64,000 nt of DNA from Sphingomonas sp. Lineage in GTDB: Bacteria; Pseudomonadota; Alphaproteobacteria; Sphingomonadales; Sphingomonadaceae. Each line of letters starts with the position of its first letter. The first letter of the stretch is position 1. Location of the stretch: positions 62,001 to 126,000 of the forward strand of contig NZ_JAFKLZ010000004.1 of assembly GCF_017304615.1 (NCBI RefSeq), read 5' to 3'. The notes under the pieces are model-generated. The model did no database searches, was not told the DNA's origin, and was given only the letters and a program-made list of their open reading frames with translations. Position numbers and translations under genes: made by a program. Positions 1-9,323 of this stretch are shown here, one piece after another.

Positions 1-345
1 AACGTCTCGACCGTCGGCGGCGCCTTCGAAGGGGAGTTCGCAAAGTCGATCCACGGTGCCGCGGATGACCCCCAATTCTTCGCCACCGGAATCAGCTTGG
101 TCGCGCACATGGCGAATCCGCATGTCCCGGCCGTGCACATGAATTGCCGTTTCCTCGTCACGACCAAGCGCTGGTTCGGCGGTGGCGCCGACCTCAACCC
201 GCCTATCCCCTATGAGGAAGATACCAGCAGTTTCCACGCGGAGCTCAAAGCAGCCTGCGACCGGCACGGCGCTGATTATTACGAACGCTTCAGCAAATGG
301 GCGCATGTACGCGAAATGCCCAGGCGGGAATTTCGCGCATTTTAG
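1..345 (+). pseudogene. hemF: Coproporphyrinogen III oxidase (HemF) remnant, 3'-truncated
   Basis: Reading frame 1 is open from the window edge and matches the central part of oxygen-dependent coproporphyrinogen III oxidase. The hallmarks ATGISLVAHM, NPHVPAVHMN, TTKRWFGGGADL and the FHAELKAACDRH region are all present. Homology stops near base 303, after the residues YERFSKWA. The frame then runs through about 14 unrelated residues to a TAG. The last third of HemF, with its conserved GVGGIFFD-type segment, is absent from all frames, and the next gene begins at base 400, so there is no room for it. The upstream part lies outside the window. This is most likely a decayed copy whose 3' part was deleted. 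A functional HemF or HemN should exist elsewhere, since heme synthesis is normally essential. Confidence 0.8.
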
Positions 346-399
346 TGAGGGAAGCGCGAGCGACCTCGCCAAAGACTCCGGCCTTCGCGACGTACCCCT

Positions 400-1518
400 T
401 TAAACTCCGAACACCGACTTCGGCACATGCGTGATCCTGCACGCCAGGTCCGCTTCACCCGACGCGACGACATAATGGTCGCCGCCATCGGCGATTCCCG
501 TCGTGAATACGACGTCGCGTAGGTACATCTGATGCTCGATCGGCACGGTCAGGTCCGGGCTTGGCTCGAGAACCGGATGATGGCTCGTCCGCACCACCCT
601 GCTCGGATCGTCGCGGTCGAGGATCGACCAATAGGTTCGATAGATGCCGACGATCTCCTTAGGTTCGACCCCGTGCCATAGCGTCAGCCAGCCATCGTCG
701 GTCAGGGTCGGCGGCGCGCCGCCGCCGATCCGCGCGGTCGCCACGGTCGCGCTGTACGGCCGGATCCCTGGCTCGCGATACGGCTTCCAGTGATGCCCGT
801 CGGGCGACGTCGCCAGGTTGATCGCGGGTCCCGCGCGCCACTCGCTACCCGGCGGATATGCGAAATAGAGGTCGCCGAGCGGGCGCGTCTGCGCCCAGTA
901 TTGGTCGCCGATCAGCCCTTCGAAGATCAGCATGTCCTTGTTCTGGTGATCGAGCACGATATCCTCGAACGTCCAGTCGAGCCCGTTCGCCGAGCTATGG
1001 AGCGTCGTCGAATGGCGCTCCGGGCTGACCGAACAGGTGGTCATCAGCAACCGCTCGCCGACCCGGCTGATCCGCGCATCCTCTATGCCGTAACATTGGA
1101 AGCTGGCGGTCGGCGCGATCGCCTTGTCGTAATGGATCGCGATCCGCTCGAGCCCGTCGGGCGACAGTTCGACCGGCAAGAGCCACGACAGCGAGGTCAG
1201 CGCCATCACCGGCCACCCACCGCCAAGCACGCGGAACTTGCGCGGGTCCGCGGTATCGACCTGATCGAGCGGCCACGCGTCTAGCACATAGCGACCGTCA
1301 TCCCAGCGGATCGACCGCACATGACCGTCGCGGATCGGGTGGCGCAACGCCTCCGCCACGCGCACCATCAGCAGCAGATTGCCGGTGGCGAGACGAGTCA
1401 TCCCCGGATTGAAGGCGCCGAGGACGTAGGTCTCCTCGCCTATATGCCCGGCCAGCGGTGATCGGCCGAGGTCGACATCGTCGGGAACGAAGACCAGCCG
1501 GTCGATGGCATATGGCAT
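400..1518 (-). CDS. Glycoside hydrolase family 130-like protein (beta-mannoside phosphorylase/hydrolase fold)
   Basis: A 372-residue cytosolic protein with no signal peptide, about the usual length for GH130. Features typical of this five-bladed beta-propeller family are the N-terminal FNPG turn, the central YGIEDARIS block (the Asp is the expected general acid position), NKDMLIFEG, GGGAPPTLTDDGWLTLWHG and a C-terminal VASGEADLACRIT strand. GH130 enzymes act on beta-mannosides, as phosphorylases or hydrolases. The substrate cannot be told from this sequence, and the neighbours give no glycan context. It is transcribed divergently from the RND efflux operon across a 282-bp spacer that holds tandem palindromes. 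The ATG at 1518 is the first start in a conserved context. Confidence 0.75.
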   Translation of the reverse strand: MPYAIDRLVFVPDDVDLGRSPLAGHIGEETYVLGAFNPGMTRLATGNLLLMVRVAEALRHPIRDGHVRSIRWDDGRYVLDAWPLDQVDTADPRKFRVLGGGWPVMALTSLSWLLPVELSPDGLERIAIHYDKAIAPTASFQCYGIEDARISRVGERLLMTTCSVSPERHSTTLHSSANGLDWTFEDIVLDHQNKDMLIFEGLIGDQYWAQTRPLGDLYFAYPPGSEWRAGPAINLATSPDGHHWKPYREPGIRPYSATVATARIGGGAPPTLTDDGWLTLWHGVEPKEIVGIYRTYWSILDRDDPSRVVRTSHHPVLEPSPDLTVPIEHQMYLRDVVFTTGIADGGDHYVVASGEADLACRITHVPKSVFGV

Positions 1519-1640
1519 AAGGCGTCCTGTTTTCGCGGCGCTGCCCGGCCAACCTCCGTGGGCAGATCTCGTTCCCTATCGAGGATCGGATGGACACGCG
1601 AGCGGTTCGGCTTGGCCCGGACGGTCATCCAGGGGCATTG

Positions 1641-1677
1641 TTGGCGACAATTGTCAGGGTTGGCGACAATTGTCAGG
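1641..1677. promoter_or_regulatory. Two tandem palindromic operator-like sites
   Basis: An identical 18-base unit, TTGGCGACAATTGTCAGG, occurs at 1641-1658 and 1660-1677. Each copy has the perfect 10-bp palindrome GACAATTGTC at its centre, and the centres are 19 bp apart, about two helical turns, so two dimers could sit on the same DNA face. The pair lies between the GH130 gene and the efflux operon, about 125 bp upstream of the adaptor start. No TetR or MarR gene adjoins the operon, so a regulator would act in trans. The rest of this spacer (1519-1800) shows no gene. Confidence 0.6.
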
Positions 1678-1800
1678 CGCGAAGGCAATGCCGATGTGAA
1701 TGCCGATCGCCCCCCGGGAACATTTTTTCCGCAGACGCGTGACAACTTTTGCGACAAACCCGCGTTTGACACGCATCAACCGGGGAACCACTAGCCAGTC

Positions 1801-3027
1801 ATGGTTTCTATTGCACTGCGGCAAGAATCCGCGCGTTCACTGATCGCCGCCGCATCACTCGCTCTCCTGGCATTGTCGGGCTGCGGCGCGCGCGACGATT
1901 CGGCAACGGGCGGACGGCGCGGGCAACAGGGCACGCCCGAGGTCGGCTATGTCGTCGTGCAACCGACGGCGGTGCCGCTCGTGACCGAACTCGCCGGCCG
2001 CACCAACGCCTTCGCCACCTCCGAAGTCCGCCCTCAGGTATCGGGCATCATTCGCAAACGCTTCTTCGCCGAAGGATCGTATGTGCGCAAAGGGCAGCCG
2101 CTCTACCAGATCGACCCCAGCCTCTATCGCGCGGCCGCCAACCAGGCGTCGGCCAACCTCGCCAGCGCCCAGGCAAATGCTGAGGCCGCGCGCGCCAAGG
2201 CCGACCGCTACAAGCCGCTCGCCGACCAGCAGGCCGTGGCGGCGCAGGATTATACCGACGCCGCCGCCGCCGCCCGCGCCGCGCGTGCTGCGGTGGATCA
2301 GAACCGCGCCGCGCTCGACACCGCGCGGATCAATCTTCGGTTCACCACCGTTCCTGCCCCGATCAGCGGCAAGGTCGGGCGATCGCTGTTCACCGAGGGC
2401 GCGCTGGTCACCACCAATCAGACCGATCCGCTCGCGACGATCACCGCGCTCGACCCGATCTATGTCGACATCCAGCAAAGCTCGGCCGACTTGCTCAGGC
2501 TGCGTCAGTCGCTCGCCAGCGGCGGCGCGACCCCAAGCAGCGCCGAAGTGCGGCTGAAGCTGGAGGACGGCAGCGACTACGGCTACGCCGGCACCGTTCA
2601 GTTCGCCGAAGTGGTGGTCGATCCGTCGACCGGAACCGTCACGGTGCGCGCGCGCTTCCCCAATCCTCAAGGGTTGCTGCTGCCCGGAATGTTTGTCCGT
2701 GCAAGCTTCGCGCAAGCGACTGATCCCAGCGCGTTCCTGATCCCCCAACAGGCGGTCACGCGCGACGCCAAGGGCAACGCCCAGGTCTATCTGGTCGGCC
2801 CCGACAACAAGGCAGTGGTGCGGGCGGTAACGGCGACGCGGACGATGGGCGCGAACTGGGTGGTGACCGCTGGCCTCAAGCCCGGCGACAAGGTCATTAC
2901 CGAAGGGGTGGGCAAGGTGAAGCCGGGCGGCGACATCAAGCCGGTCACCGCCGGATCCCCACCGAACCTGAATCCGAAGGGCAAGGGCAACCAACAGGGC
3001 GGGACTGGCAACCGCAAGGGCGGCTGA
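1801..3027 (+). CDS. acrA: RND efflux periplasmic adaptor (AcrA/MexA family)
   Basis: A 408-residue membrane fusion protein of a tripartite RND pump. The N terminus has a hydrophobic segment ending in LALSGC, a lipobox predicting signal peptidase II cleavage and a lipid-anchored periplasmic protein. It then shows the barrel-sandwich half motif around VRPQVSGIIRKRFFAEGSYV, an alanine-rich alpha-hairpin at about residues 110-175, the second lipoyl half (VPAPISGKVGRSLFTEGALV), and beta-barrel and membrane-proximal domains. A basic Gly/Lys-rich tail follows residue 380. The gene lies 6 bp upstream of the pump gene, so the two are co-transcribed. The substrate is not predictable. Confidence 0.93.
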   Translation: MVSIALRQESARSLIAAASLALLALSGCGARDDSATGGRRGQQGTPEVGYVVVQPTAVPLVTELAGRTNAFATSEVRPQVSGIIRKRFFAEGSYVRKGQPLYQIDPSLYRAAANQASANLASAQANAEAARAKADRYKPLADQQAVAAQDYTDAAAAARAARAAVDQNRAALDTARINLRFTTVPAPISGKVGRSLFTEGALVTTNQTDPLATITALDPIYVDIQQSSADLLRLRQSLASGGATPSSAEVRLKLEDGSDYGYAGTVQFAEVVVDPSTGTVTVRARFPNPQGLLLPGMFVRASFAQATDPSAFLIPQQAVTRDAKGNAQVYLVGPDNKAVVRAVTATRTMGANWVVTAGLKPGDKVITEGVGKVKPGGDIKPVTAGSPPNLNPKGKGNQQGGTGNRKGG

Positions 3028-3033
3028 TCGGTC

Positions 3034-6000
3034 ATGTCGAAGATTTTCATCGATCGGCCCATTTTCGCTTGGGTCATCGCCATCATCATCATGCTGGTCG
3101 GCGCTGGCTCGATCTTCAGCCTTCCCGTCGAACAATTCCCCGACATCGCCCCGCCCCAAGTCAATATCCGCGCCAGCTATCCTGGCGCGTCGGCGGACAC
3201 GCTCGAAACCAGCGTGGCGCAGGTGATCGAACAGCAGCTCCAGGGCATCGACGGATTGCTCTATTTCACGACCAATTCGTCGTCGCGCGGCGCCGTGTCG
3301 ATCAGCGTGACCTTTGCCAAGGGCACCGACCCCGACATCGCGCAGGTCCAGGTCCAGAACAAGGTGCAGCAAGCGCTCAGCCGCCTGCCGCAACAGGTCC
3401 AGCAACAGGGGCTGACCGTCACCAAGTCCAACCCCGACTTCCTGCTGATTGCGGCGATCTATGACACGACCGACCGCAGTACGAACATCGACGTGTCCGA
3501 TTACATGGTCACCAACCTGCAGGACACGATCGGCCGCCTGAAGGGTGTTGGCGATATCAACGTGTTCGGGTCGCAATATGCGATGCGGATCTGGCTTAAC
3601 CCGGACAAGCTTTCCGCTGTCGGGCTGATGCCGAGCGATGTCGTGAACGCGATCACCGCGCAGAATGCCGAGGTGGCTGCGGGCGAAATCGGCGCGGTGC
3701 CGAGTGGCCCCGACCAGTATCTGGACGCCACTGTCACCGCGCAATCGCGCCTGTCCACGCCGGCACAGTTCGCCGCCATCGTGCTCAAGACTCAGCCCGA
3801 CGGATCGACCGTCAAGCTGGCCGATGTCGCTCGGGTGGAACTCGGGGCCGAGAGCTACGCGTCGATAAGCCGCGTGAACGGCCATCCGGGCGCGGGCATC
3901 GCGATCAGCCTGGCCCCCGGCGCCGACGCGCTCAGCACCGCCGAACTGGTCAAGAAGCAGATCGAAACGTCGTCGAAGAATTTCCCGCCCGGCTACGCAT
4001 ATGATTTCCCGAACGACTCCACGACCTTCATCAAACTGTCGATCGAGGACGTCGTTAAGACCCTGATCGAAGCGATCGTGCTGGTCGTGATCGTCATGTT
4101 CGTGTTCCTGCAAAGCTGGCGCGCGACGCTGATCCCGACGATCGCGGTGCCGGTCGTGCTGCTCGGCACGTTCGGCGTGTTCGCCGTCGCCGGTTTCTCG
4201 ATCAATACGCTGACCCTGTTCGGACTCGTCCTCGCAATCGGCCTGCTCGTCGACGACGCGATCGTCGTGGTCGAGAATGTCGAGCGCGTAATGGAAGAAA
4301 ATCCGGAGATGTCGCCGCGCGACGCGACGGTGAAGTCGATGGGAGAGATCCAGGTCGCGCTGATCGCCATCGCGCTGGTGCTGTCGGCAGTGTTCCTGCC
4401 GATGGCGTTCTTCGGCGGATCGACCGGCGTTATCTATCGCCAATTCTCGCTGACGATCGTGTCGGCGATGGTGCTGTCGGTGATCGTGGCGTTGATCCTG
4501 ACCCCGGCGCTGACCGCGACCTTGCTCAAGCGCAAGGAGGAAGAGAACCACGACAGCTGGATGTATCGCAAAACCGAAGGCGCACGACGCTGGTTCAACG
4601 ACCGGTTTGAGCGGTTGGTGGCCTGGTACACCGCGAGGGTATCGCGCGTGGTCGATCGCAAATGGCTGTTCGTCGGCATCTACGCGATCGTCGTCGTGCT
4701 GCTCGTGCTGATGTTCGTGCGGCTGCCGACCGGCTTCCTGCCGAACGAGGATCAGGGCTTCGCGCAGCTTCAGTTCAATCTGCCCGGCGGCGCGACGATC
4801 AACCGGACCCAGCAAGCGCAGCGGCAGATCGAAGACTATTTCCTCAAGACCGAAGGCAAGAACGTCGCCGCTATCCTCTCTGTGGCGGGTGCCGGCGGGG
4901 GCAGCAGCGGCGGCCAGAATGCCGGCCGCGGCTTCGTCGCGCTTGCGCCGTGGGATAAGCGAAGCGGCAGCGACAATACCGCCGATGCGATCACCCGCCG
5001 TGCGACACGGGCGCTTAGCGGCCTGCGCGACGTTGAATTCTACGCGACCGTGCCGGCGGCGGTGCGCGGACTCGGCCAGTCGTCGGGCTTCACGATCGAA
5101 CTGCAGAATACTGGCGGCCTTTCGCGAGACGATTTCAAAGCGGCGCGCGACCGGCTGCTCAACGCTGCACGCGGCGACGCCGATCTCACGAACGTCCGGC
5201 TCAGCGACCTACCCGAACAGCCGACGCTCAAGGTCGATATGGACGCGCAGAAACTGTCGGTGCTCGGACTCAGCCAGACCGACGTCAACAACACGCTCTC
5301 GACCGCCTGGGGCGGACGCTATGTCAACGATTTCAACGATCGCGGACGCGTAAAGCGGGTCTACGTTCAGGGCGACGCGCCGTATCGCGCATCGCCCGAC
5401 GACATCGGCAAATGGTTCGTCCGGGGATCGAGCGGCCAAATGGCGCCCTTCTCCGCCTTCGCCTCGACCGGCTGGTCGAACGCGCCGACCTCGCTGAGCC
5501 GTTTCAACGGAATCGCGAATTACGAATTTTCGGGCCAACCGGCACAGGGCAAGAGTTCCGGTGAAGCGCTGGCGAAGATGGAGGCGCTCGCCGCGCAAAT
5601 TCCGGGTGTCTCGGTATCGCTTTCCGGCGCGTCGTATCAGGAACGGTTGGCGTCGGGACAGGCCCCGCTCCTCTATGGCCTGTCGCTGCTCGTCGTGTTC
5701 CTGTGCCTCGCCGCGCTCTACGAAAGCTGGACGATCCCGGTCGCGGTGCTGCTGATTATTCCGCTCGGCCTGGTGGGCGCGATCTTCGCCGTCACGCTCC
5801 GGGGGCTGCAGAACGACGTCTATCTGCAGATTGGTCTGCTAACGACGATGGGCCTCGCCGCGAAGAACGCGATCCTAATGATCGAGTTCGCCGAGCAGGC
5901 GGAAAAATCGGGCAAGCGCGTCATCGACGCCGCGCTGGAGGCCGCACGCATCCGCCTGCGCCCGATCCTGATGACCAGCTTTGCCTTCATCTTCGGCGTG

Positions 6001-6210
6001 CTGCCGCTGGCGATCTCGACCGGCGCGGGCGCGAACAGCCGCATCGCGATCGGCACGGCGGTGATTGGCGGGATGCTGACGGCGACGTTGCTCGCGGTGT
6101 TCTACATTCCGTTGTTCTTCGTGATGGTGCGCCGCGGGGTGCGCGACGGACTGAAGAAGTTGCGGCACGAACCTCCCTCCCCGCCCCCCGAGCCGGAGGC
6201 GGCCGCATGA
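3034..6210 (+). CDS. acrB: RND multidrug efflux pump, HAE1 family (AcrB-like)
   Basis: A 1058-residue inner-membrane proton/drug antiporter of normal HAE1 length. It opens with the standard FIDRPIFAWVIAI helix and has the large periplasmic loop with PGASADTLETSVAQVIEQ. The proton-relay Asp pair is seen in TM4 (GLLVDDAIVVVEN) and the relay Lys in TM10 (GLAAKNAILMIEFAEQ). A second periplasmic porter region lies around residues 560-870. The C-terminal 25 residues are Pro/Glu-rich. The stop overlaps the start of the outer membrane factor by ATGA, so the three genes form one operon. The role is export of hydrophobic or amphiphilic toxic compounds; specificity is unknown. Confidence 0.96.
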   Translation: MSKIFIDRPIFAWVIAIIIMLVGAGSIFSLPVEQFPDIAPPQVNIRASYPGASADTLETSVAQVIEQQLQGIDGLLYFTTNSSSRGAVSISVTFAKGTDPDIAQVQVQNKVQQALSRLPQQVQQQGLTVTKSNPDFLLIAAIYDTTDRSTNIDVSDYMVTNLQDTIGRLKGVGDINVFGSQYAMRIWLNPDKLSAVGLMPSDVVNAITAQNAEVAAGEIGAVPSGPDQYLDATVTAQSRLSTPAQFAAIVLKTQPDGSTVKLADVARVELGAESYASISRVNGHPGAGIAISLAPGADALSTAELVKKQIETSSKNFPPGYAYDFPNDSTTFIKLSIEDVVKTLIEAIVLVVIVMFVFLQSWRATLIPTIAVPVVLLGTFGVFAVAGFSINTLTLFGLVLAIGLLVDDAIVVVENVERVMEENPEMSPRDATVKSMGEIQVALIAIALVLSAVFLPMAFFGGSTGVIYRQFSLTIVSAMVLSVIVALILTPALTATLLKRKEEENHDSWMYRKTEGARRWFNDRFERLVAWYTARVSRVVDRKWLFVGIYAIVVVLLVLMFVRLPTGFLPNEDQGFAQLQFNLPGGATINRTQQAQRQIEDYFLKTEGKNVAAILSVAGAGGGSSGGQNAGRGFVALAPWDKRSGSDNTADAITRRATRALSGLRDVEFYATVPAAVRGLGQSSGFTIELQNTGGLSRDDFKAARDRLLNAARGDADLTNVRLSDLPEQPTLKVDMDAQKLSVLGLSQTDVNNTLSTAWGGRYVNDFNDRGRVKRVYVQGDAPYRASPDDIGKWFVRGSSGQMAPFSAFASTGWSNAPTSLSRFNGIANYEFSGQPAQGKSSGEALAKMEALAAQIPGVSVSLSGASYQERLASGQAPLLYGLSLLVVFLCLAALYESWTIPVAVLLIIPLGLVGAIFAVTLRGLQNDVYLQIGLLTTMGLAAKNAILMIEFAEQAEKSGKRVIDAALEAARIRLRPILMTSFAFIFGVLPLAISTGAGANSRIAIGTAVIGGMLTATLLAVFYIPLFFVMVRRGVRDGLKKLRHEPPSPPPEPEAAA

Positions 6211-7667
6211 TCCGCAAGCTCACCGCACTGGCGTCGATGGCGAGCCTGACGGCCTGCTCGCTCGCACCGGCCTATGTCCGCCCCGAAGCGCCCGTGCCGC
6301 AGAGTTGGCCGGTCGGCGACGCCTATCTCGTGTCGAGCGAGGCCGCGCTGCCCGCCGTCCGCTACCAGGACATCTTCCGCGATCCCCGGCTCCAGTCGAT
6401 CATTTCGCAGGCGCTGGCGAACAATCGCGACCTGCGGGTCGCCGCGGCCAATATCGCAATCGCGCGCGGCCAGTTCCGCATCCAGCGTGCCGAATTGCTG
6501 CCGGAAGTCGACGCCAGCGCCGGGGTGACCGCGCGCAACGGCGGCACGGGCACAACCGGCACCGGCACGACGGGGTCGGGCGGCGGCGGCACGCGGACGA
6601 GTTTCACGTCGGACATCGGCATCACCGGGTTCGAAATCGACCTGTTCGGCCGCATCCGCTCGCTGACCACGGCGGCGCAGAATCGCTATTTCGCGACCGA
6701 GGCGGCGGCGCGCGCGACGCGATTGGCACTGATTGGCGACATCGCTGACGCCTGGCTGACCTATGCGTCGGACAGGAGCTTGCTCGAGATCGCGCAGGAT
6801 ACCGCGGCGAGCGCGGCGAAAAGCGTGGAGCTGACGCAGAAACGCCTCGACGGCGGCATCGCGCCGCGCACCGACTTGCGCCAGGCGCAATTGGTGCTGG
6901 ACGCGGCAAAATCGGATGTAGCGGCGCAGACCACGGCGGTAGCGCAGGATGTCAACGCGCTGCAATTGCTTGTCGGCGCGCCTGTCGACCCCGCGCTGTT
7001 GCCCGATTCGATCGACGAGACGGTGGCGACCGTCGCCGAACTGCCAGCAGGACTGGACTCCTCGATCCTGCTGCGTCGTCCCGACGTGGTCGAAGCCGAA
7101 TACCAGCTCCGCGCCGCCAATGCGGACATCGGCGCCGCACGCGCGGAACTGTTCCCGCGCATCACGCTGACCGGGCTGATCGGGTTCGCCAGCAATGCCC
7201 TGGGCGCGCTGTTCGTCGGCGGCGCGTTCAACTGGCAGGCGGGCGGCGCGGCGAGCTATCCGATCTTCCGCGCGGGTGCCGGCCGCGCCAACGTCGCCGT
7301 CAGCAAGGCGCAGCGCGACGCCGCGCTCGCGACCTACGAAAAGGCGATCCAGACCGCGTTCCGCGAAGTCGCCGACGCGCTCGCCCGGCGCGGGACGATC
7401 ACCGATCAACTCAACGCCACGCGCGATCAGCGCGACGCGGCCGCGGACAATTTCAAGCTGTCGGACGCGCGCTATCGCGGCGGGATCGACAGCTATCTGC
7501 AAAGCCTGGACGCGCAACGCTCGCTCTATTCGGCGGAGCGGACGCTAGTGACGACGCAACTCACCCGCGCCGGTAACCTCGTCACGCTTTACCGCGTCCT
7601 TGGTGGGGATTCGCTGATGGAGGCGACCAAGGCAGGCCCGCAACCGACCTCCCCCTCCACGCCCTAA
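6207..7667 (+). CDS. RND efflux outer membrane factor (NodT/OprM family lipoprotein)
   Basis: A 486-residue TolC-like channel. The ATG at 6207 overlaps the pump stop (ATGA) and begins a short signal ending in the lipobox SLTAC, so the mature protein is probably lipid-anchored with its beta-barrel in the outer membrane. Two internally related OEP repeats with long coiled alpha-helices are visible, and the second contains LLRRPDVVEAEYQLRAANA, a signature of this family. A Gly/Thr-rich low-complexity stretch near residues 112-130 is an insertion. It completes the efflux operon. The frame is open further upstream inside the pump gene, but that part is antiparallel coding noise. Confidence 0.93.
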   Translation: MIRKLTALASMASLTACSLAPAYVRPEAPVPQSWPVGDAYLVSSEAALPAVRYQDIFRDPRLQSIISQALANNRDLRVAAANIAIARGQFRIQRAELLPEVDASAGVTARNGGTGTTGTGTTGSGGGGTRTSFTSDIGITGFEIDLFGRIRSLTTAAQNRYFATEAAARATRLALIGDIADAWLTYASDRSLLEIAQDTAASAAKSVELTQKRLDGGIAPRTDLRQAQLVLDAAKSDVAAQTTAVAQDVNALQLLVGAPVDPALLPDSIDETVATVAELPAGLDSSILLRRPDVVEAEYQLRAANADIGAARAELFPRITLTGLIGFASNALGALFVGGAFNWQAGGAASYPIFRAGAGRANVAVSKAQRDAALATYEKAIQTAFREVADALARRGTITDQLNATRDQRDAAADNFKLSDARYRGGIDSYLQSLDAQRSLYSAERTLVTTQLTRAGNLVTLYRVLGGDSLMEATKAGPQPTSPSTP

Positions 7668-7745
7668 TACCCGGAAATCGACGCTCGGGTGCATAAGCGG
7701 TCAGGCCTATCCGTTTCGCCTGCCGGTCCTCGTCGCGACAAACGA

Positions 7746-7773
7746 AAGCCGCCGGTCCTGAGACCGGCGGCTT
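7746..7773. terminator. Bidirectional intrinsic terminator between efflux operon and wrbA
   Basis: Perfect 12-bp arms AAGCCGCCGGTC (7746-7757) and GACCGGCGGCTT (7762-7773) flank a CTGA loop. A pyrimidine-rich tract follows on the plus strand and TTTCGTTTG on the minus strand. It lies between two convergent transcription units. Confidence 0.8.
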
Positions 7774-7800
7774 CTTGTTCGATGGTCGACTAAACCGGAG

Positions 7801-8403
7801 CTACGCGGCCAGCTTTGTAGCAACCTCGGCAATACGACGACCCTGATACCGCGCACCGGCCAGATCGGTCTCGCTCGGCTGGCGGCTGCCGTCCCCGCCC
7901 GCTATCGTCGTAGCGCCATAAGGCGCGCCGCCGACCACGTCGGTGTGACCCATCTGCCCCTGATGCCCGTAGTCGAGACCCACAATGGTCAGGCCGAAGT
8001 GCAGCAGGTTGGTGATCAGCGAGAACAAGGTCGTCTCGTTACCGCCATGCTGCGTCGCCGACGAGGTGAAGGCACCGCCCACCTTGCCGTGCAGCGCCCC
8101 GGTCGCCCACAGGCCGCCCGCAGTATCCCAGAACGACGCCATCTGGCTCGACAGGCGGCCAAAGCGCGTCGGCGACCCGACGATGATCGCATCATAGTTC
8201 TTGAGCGCGTCGGGACCCTCGATCACCGGGTGTGCGCTATCAGTCTTGAAGTGCGCCGCCTCGATCACGGCCTGCGGCGCAGTTTCGGGAACGCGGCGAA
8301 TATCGACTTCGGCGCCCGCCGATCGCGCGCCTTCCGCGACGGCATCTGCCATCTGCTCGATATGACCGTAAGACGAATAATAGAGGACCAGAACCTTGGG
8401 CAT
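7801..8403 (-). CDS. wrbA: NAD(P)H:quinone oxidoreductase, WrbA type
   Basis: A 200-residue flavodoxin-fold protein of standard WrbA length. It has the FMN phosphate loop ([12 protein letters not shown]), the [12 protein letters not shown] segment, the family-diagnostic block around [16 protein letters not shown], and [20 protein letters not shown] near the C terminus. WrbA carries out two-electron reduction of quinones with FMN and NAD(P)H, avoiding semiquinone formation. It lies downstream of the pirin gene on the same strand, and both diverge from a LysR gene, a common quinone/redox-stress arrangement in proteobacteria. A 9-bp-arm hairpin separates it from pirin. Confidence 0.95.
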   Translation of the reverse strand: MPKVLVLYYSSYGHIEQMADAVAEGARSAGAEVDIRRVPETAPQAVIEAAHFKTDSAHPVIEGPDALKNYDAIIVGSPTRFGRLSSQMASFWDTAGGLWATGALHGKVGGAFTSSATQHGGNETTLFSLITNLLHFGLTIVGLDYGHQGQMGHTDVVGGAPYGATTIAGGDGSRQPSETDLAGARYQGRRIAEVATKLAA

Positions 8404-8435
8404 TGTGCTTCCTTTCGCGTGCGATGAAATAGGGT

Positions 8436-8466
8436 GCTCCCTCCCCAGGAGGATTGAGGAGGGAGC
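8436..8466 (-). terminator. Hairpin between pirin and wrbA
   Basis: The inverted repeat GCTCCCTCC (8436-8444) and GGAGGGAGC (8458-8466) has a 13-nt loop and lies just downstream of the pirin stop. There is no clear T tract, so it may be an attenuator or processing site rather than a full terminator. Confidence 0.4.
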
Positions 8467-8510
8467 TGGATCGGCGCGCCCGGGAGGGGGATCTGGCGCG
8501 CCGAAAGGGG

Positions 8511-9227
8511 TCAGTCGGCGTCGACCAGGACGATTTCGGCGTCGTCGATCGCGACGATCGTCACGGTCTGACCTCCCGACAGCGCAGCGCCGTCGCGAGC
8601 GTCGAACCGCTGGCCATCGATCTCGATCGAGCCGGTCGCGGGGACCAGATAGGCATGACGCCCCTCTCCGACCGTGTGCGTCAACGTCTCACCAGCCTTG
8701 ACCGTCGCCGCCATCACGCGAGCGTCGGCCCGGATCGGCAGGGCGTCGCCATCCTCGGCAAACCCGCTCGCCAGCGTCACGAACTTGCCGCTGCGGTCGC
8801 CTTTGGGGAACGGCTTTGCGCCCCAACTCGGCGAACCCCCGGTGCGGGTCGGCTCGATCCAGATCTGGAAGAGCGTGGTCGGTTCGGTCTCCAGGTTATA
8901 TTCGGCATGGCGCACGCCAGTGCCCGCGCTCATCACCTGGACGTCGCCGGCCGCGGTCTTACCGACATTACCCATCGAGTCCTGGTGCGTGATAGCGCCG
9001 GTGCGGACATAGGTGATGATTTCCATGTCGCGGTGCGGGTGCGGCGGAAAGCCGCTGTTCGGGCCGATCGTGTCGTCGTTCCATACGCGGATCGCGCCCC
9101 AGCTCATCCGCGCCGGATCATAATAATCGGCGAAGCTGAAATGATGCCGGGCATCGAGCCAACCGTGATTGGCATGACCCAGGCTGGCGAACGGGCGGCG
9201 TTGAATTTCGGTGTCGGTATCGATCAT
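8511..9227 (-). CDS. Pirin family protein (quercetinase-like bicupin)
   Basis: A 238-residue cupin protein of the pirin/YhhW class. The metal-binding motif is intact: HPHRDME around residues 63-69, and a His/Glu pair in [10 protein letters not shown] near residues 107-109. The N-terminal cupin holds the metal site; the C-terminal half is the metal-free cupin. Bacterial members such as YhhW can show quercetin 2,3-dioxygenase activity, but the physiological substrate is usually unknown. It is probably the first gene of a pirin-wrbA unit and diverges from the LysR gene across 96 bp. Confidence 0.88.
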   Translation of the reverse strand: MIDTDTEIQRRPFASLGHANHGWLDARHHFSFADYYDPARMSWGAIRVWNDDTIGPNSGFPPHPHRDMEIITYVRTGAITHQDSMGNVGKTAAGDVQVMSAGTGVRHAEYNLETEPTTLFQIWIEPTRTGGSPSWGAKPFPKGDRSGKFVTLASGFAEDGDALPIRADARVMAATVKAGETLTHTVGEGRHAYLVPATGSIEIDGQRFDARDGAALSGGQTVTIVAIDDAEIVLVDAD

Positions 9228-9280
9228 CTCGGATCTCCTTGCTTGCCGCCAAGATAGGGATTGCGCGCATCGCGTAAATG

Positions 9281-9304
9281 GAAACGATTGAAACGGATTG
9301 TTTC
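9281..9304. promoter_or_regulatory. Candidate LysR operator in the pirin/lysR spacer
   Basis: GAAAC-GGATT-GTTTC (9290-9304) is a 15-bp interrupted palindrome of the LysR-box type. A further GAAAC half-site lies at 9281-9285, one LTTR-like step upstream. The position midway between divergent starts fits control of both directions. Confidence 0.5.
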
Positions 9305-9323
9305 GTGATTTAGGCTCAGCCGC

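Noticed and set aside
1855-4815. 986-codon open frame antisense to acrA/acrB
   Set aside because: Its translation is His/Arg/Gly/Asp-rich low-complexity typical of the antisense frame of GC-rich genes, with no domain, and it spans two real genes and their junction.
5703-6206. N-terminal extension of the outer membrane factor frame inside acrB
   Set aside because: The lipoprotein signal starts at 6207; the upstream part is the out-of-frame reading of acrB.
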